The notes under the pieces: generated by a model
Database searches by the model: none
What the model was told of the DNA's origin: nothing
Seen by the model: only the letters and a program-made list of their open reading frames with translations
In this document: positions 63,889-64,000 of the stretch, in pieces
Layout: each line of letters begins with the position of its first letter
How positions within the stretch are numbered: position 1 is the first letter of the stretch
Source: Flaccisagitta enflata
Taxonomy: Eukaryota > Chaetognatha > Sagittoidea > Aphragmophora
Direction: 5' to 3'
Length of the DNA stretch: 64,000 nucleotides
Assembly (NCBI GenBank): GCA_965153355.1
Contig: OZ231127.1
Coordinates: forward strand, 49,352,001-49,416,000
Position numbers and translations under genes: made by a program

Positions 63889-64000
63889 CAAGGCCAACAC
63901 CTGTAAGTCGCGTGCGGGACGTAAATATTTTTATTGACCTGACTCCATTGATTTCAATTAAAACCTTGAAACACACCAGTTTCAATTCAAGCCCACCAGT
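63889..64000 (-). mobile_element. GTCN element, subtype B, partial at window edge
   Basis: Minus-strand 3' end TACAGGTGTTGGCCTTG before TTTC, plus the CGCACGCGACTTA arm. It runs out of the window. Confidence 0.7.

Overview
This is nuclear DNA from a eukaryote with an extremely repeat-rich genome. It is probably an invertebrate animal and possibly marine, but the species cannot be named from the sequence. The evidence is the near absence of genes, dozens of long pure microsatellites, a decayed Jockey-like LINE reverse transcriptase, several MITE-like foldback elements, and many copies of a short element built like the animal DINE-1/pearl/HINE families (non-autonomous Helitron-like elements with a GTCN microsatellite core). 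No tRNA, rRNA, CRISPR or operon-like structure was seen. Most long open frames are translations of microsatellites.

Layout. About 1-2.7 kb is unique sequence ending in a 545-bp GAT array. 2.98-5.85 kb is a ~2.2-kb palindrome flanked by 170-bp direct repeats. 6.06-8.72 kb holds three foldback elements in a row. 9.3-13.4 kb alternates GTCN elements with TTTC, CT, TG and CAA arrays. 13.59-14.55 kb holds the only plausible host coding exon: low complexity, poly-Q, a hydrophobic segment and a GTGAGT splice donor. 15-28 kb is dense in microsatellites and carries a short TGACG-rich block (18.25-18.38 kb) and the LINE remnant (22.45-23.2 kb, minus strand). 28.7-35.5 kb has few microsatellites and is built from decayed ~20-bp repeats, a 346-bp higher-order tandem repeat, a 229-bp tandem pair and two large foldback elements. 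36-46 kb returns to microsatellites and GTCN elements. 46.2-49.3 kb and 52-54.8 kb are quieter, with a 62-bp tandem, a structured dispersed repeat, an inverted repeat, a foldback element and telomere-like G-rich patches. 55-64 kb is again microsatellites plus GTCN elements.

The most interesting signal is the GTCN element family (over 20 copies or fragments). Intact copies begin AG inside a T-run and end CTTG followed by more T. The first 8-11 bases are complementary to a site near the 3' end and partly to a nearer site. The arm sequence differs from copy to copy, yet the complementarity is kept. A hairpin just before CTTG also shows paired substitutions. The GTCN, TG or AATG arrays sit inside the elements, so many microsatellites here seem to have been seeded by this transposon. 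A second, unrelated dispersed repeat (718, 5921, 46798, and partial at 63297) carries a stem with a compensatory base-pair change.
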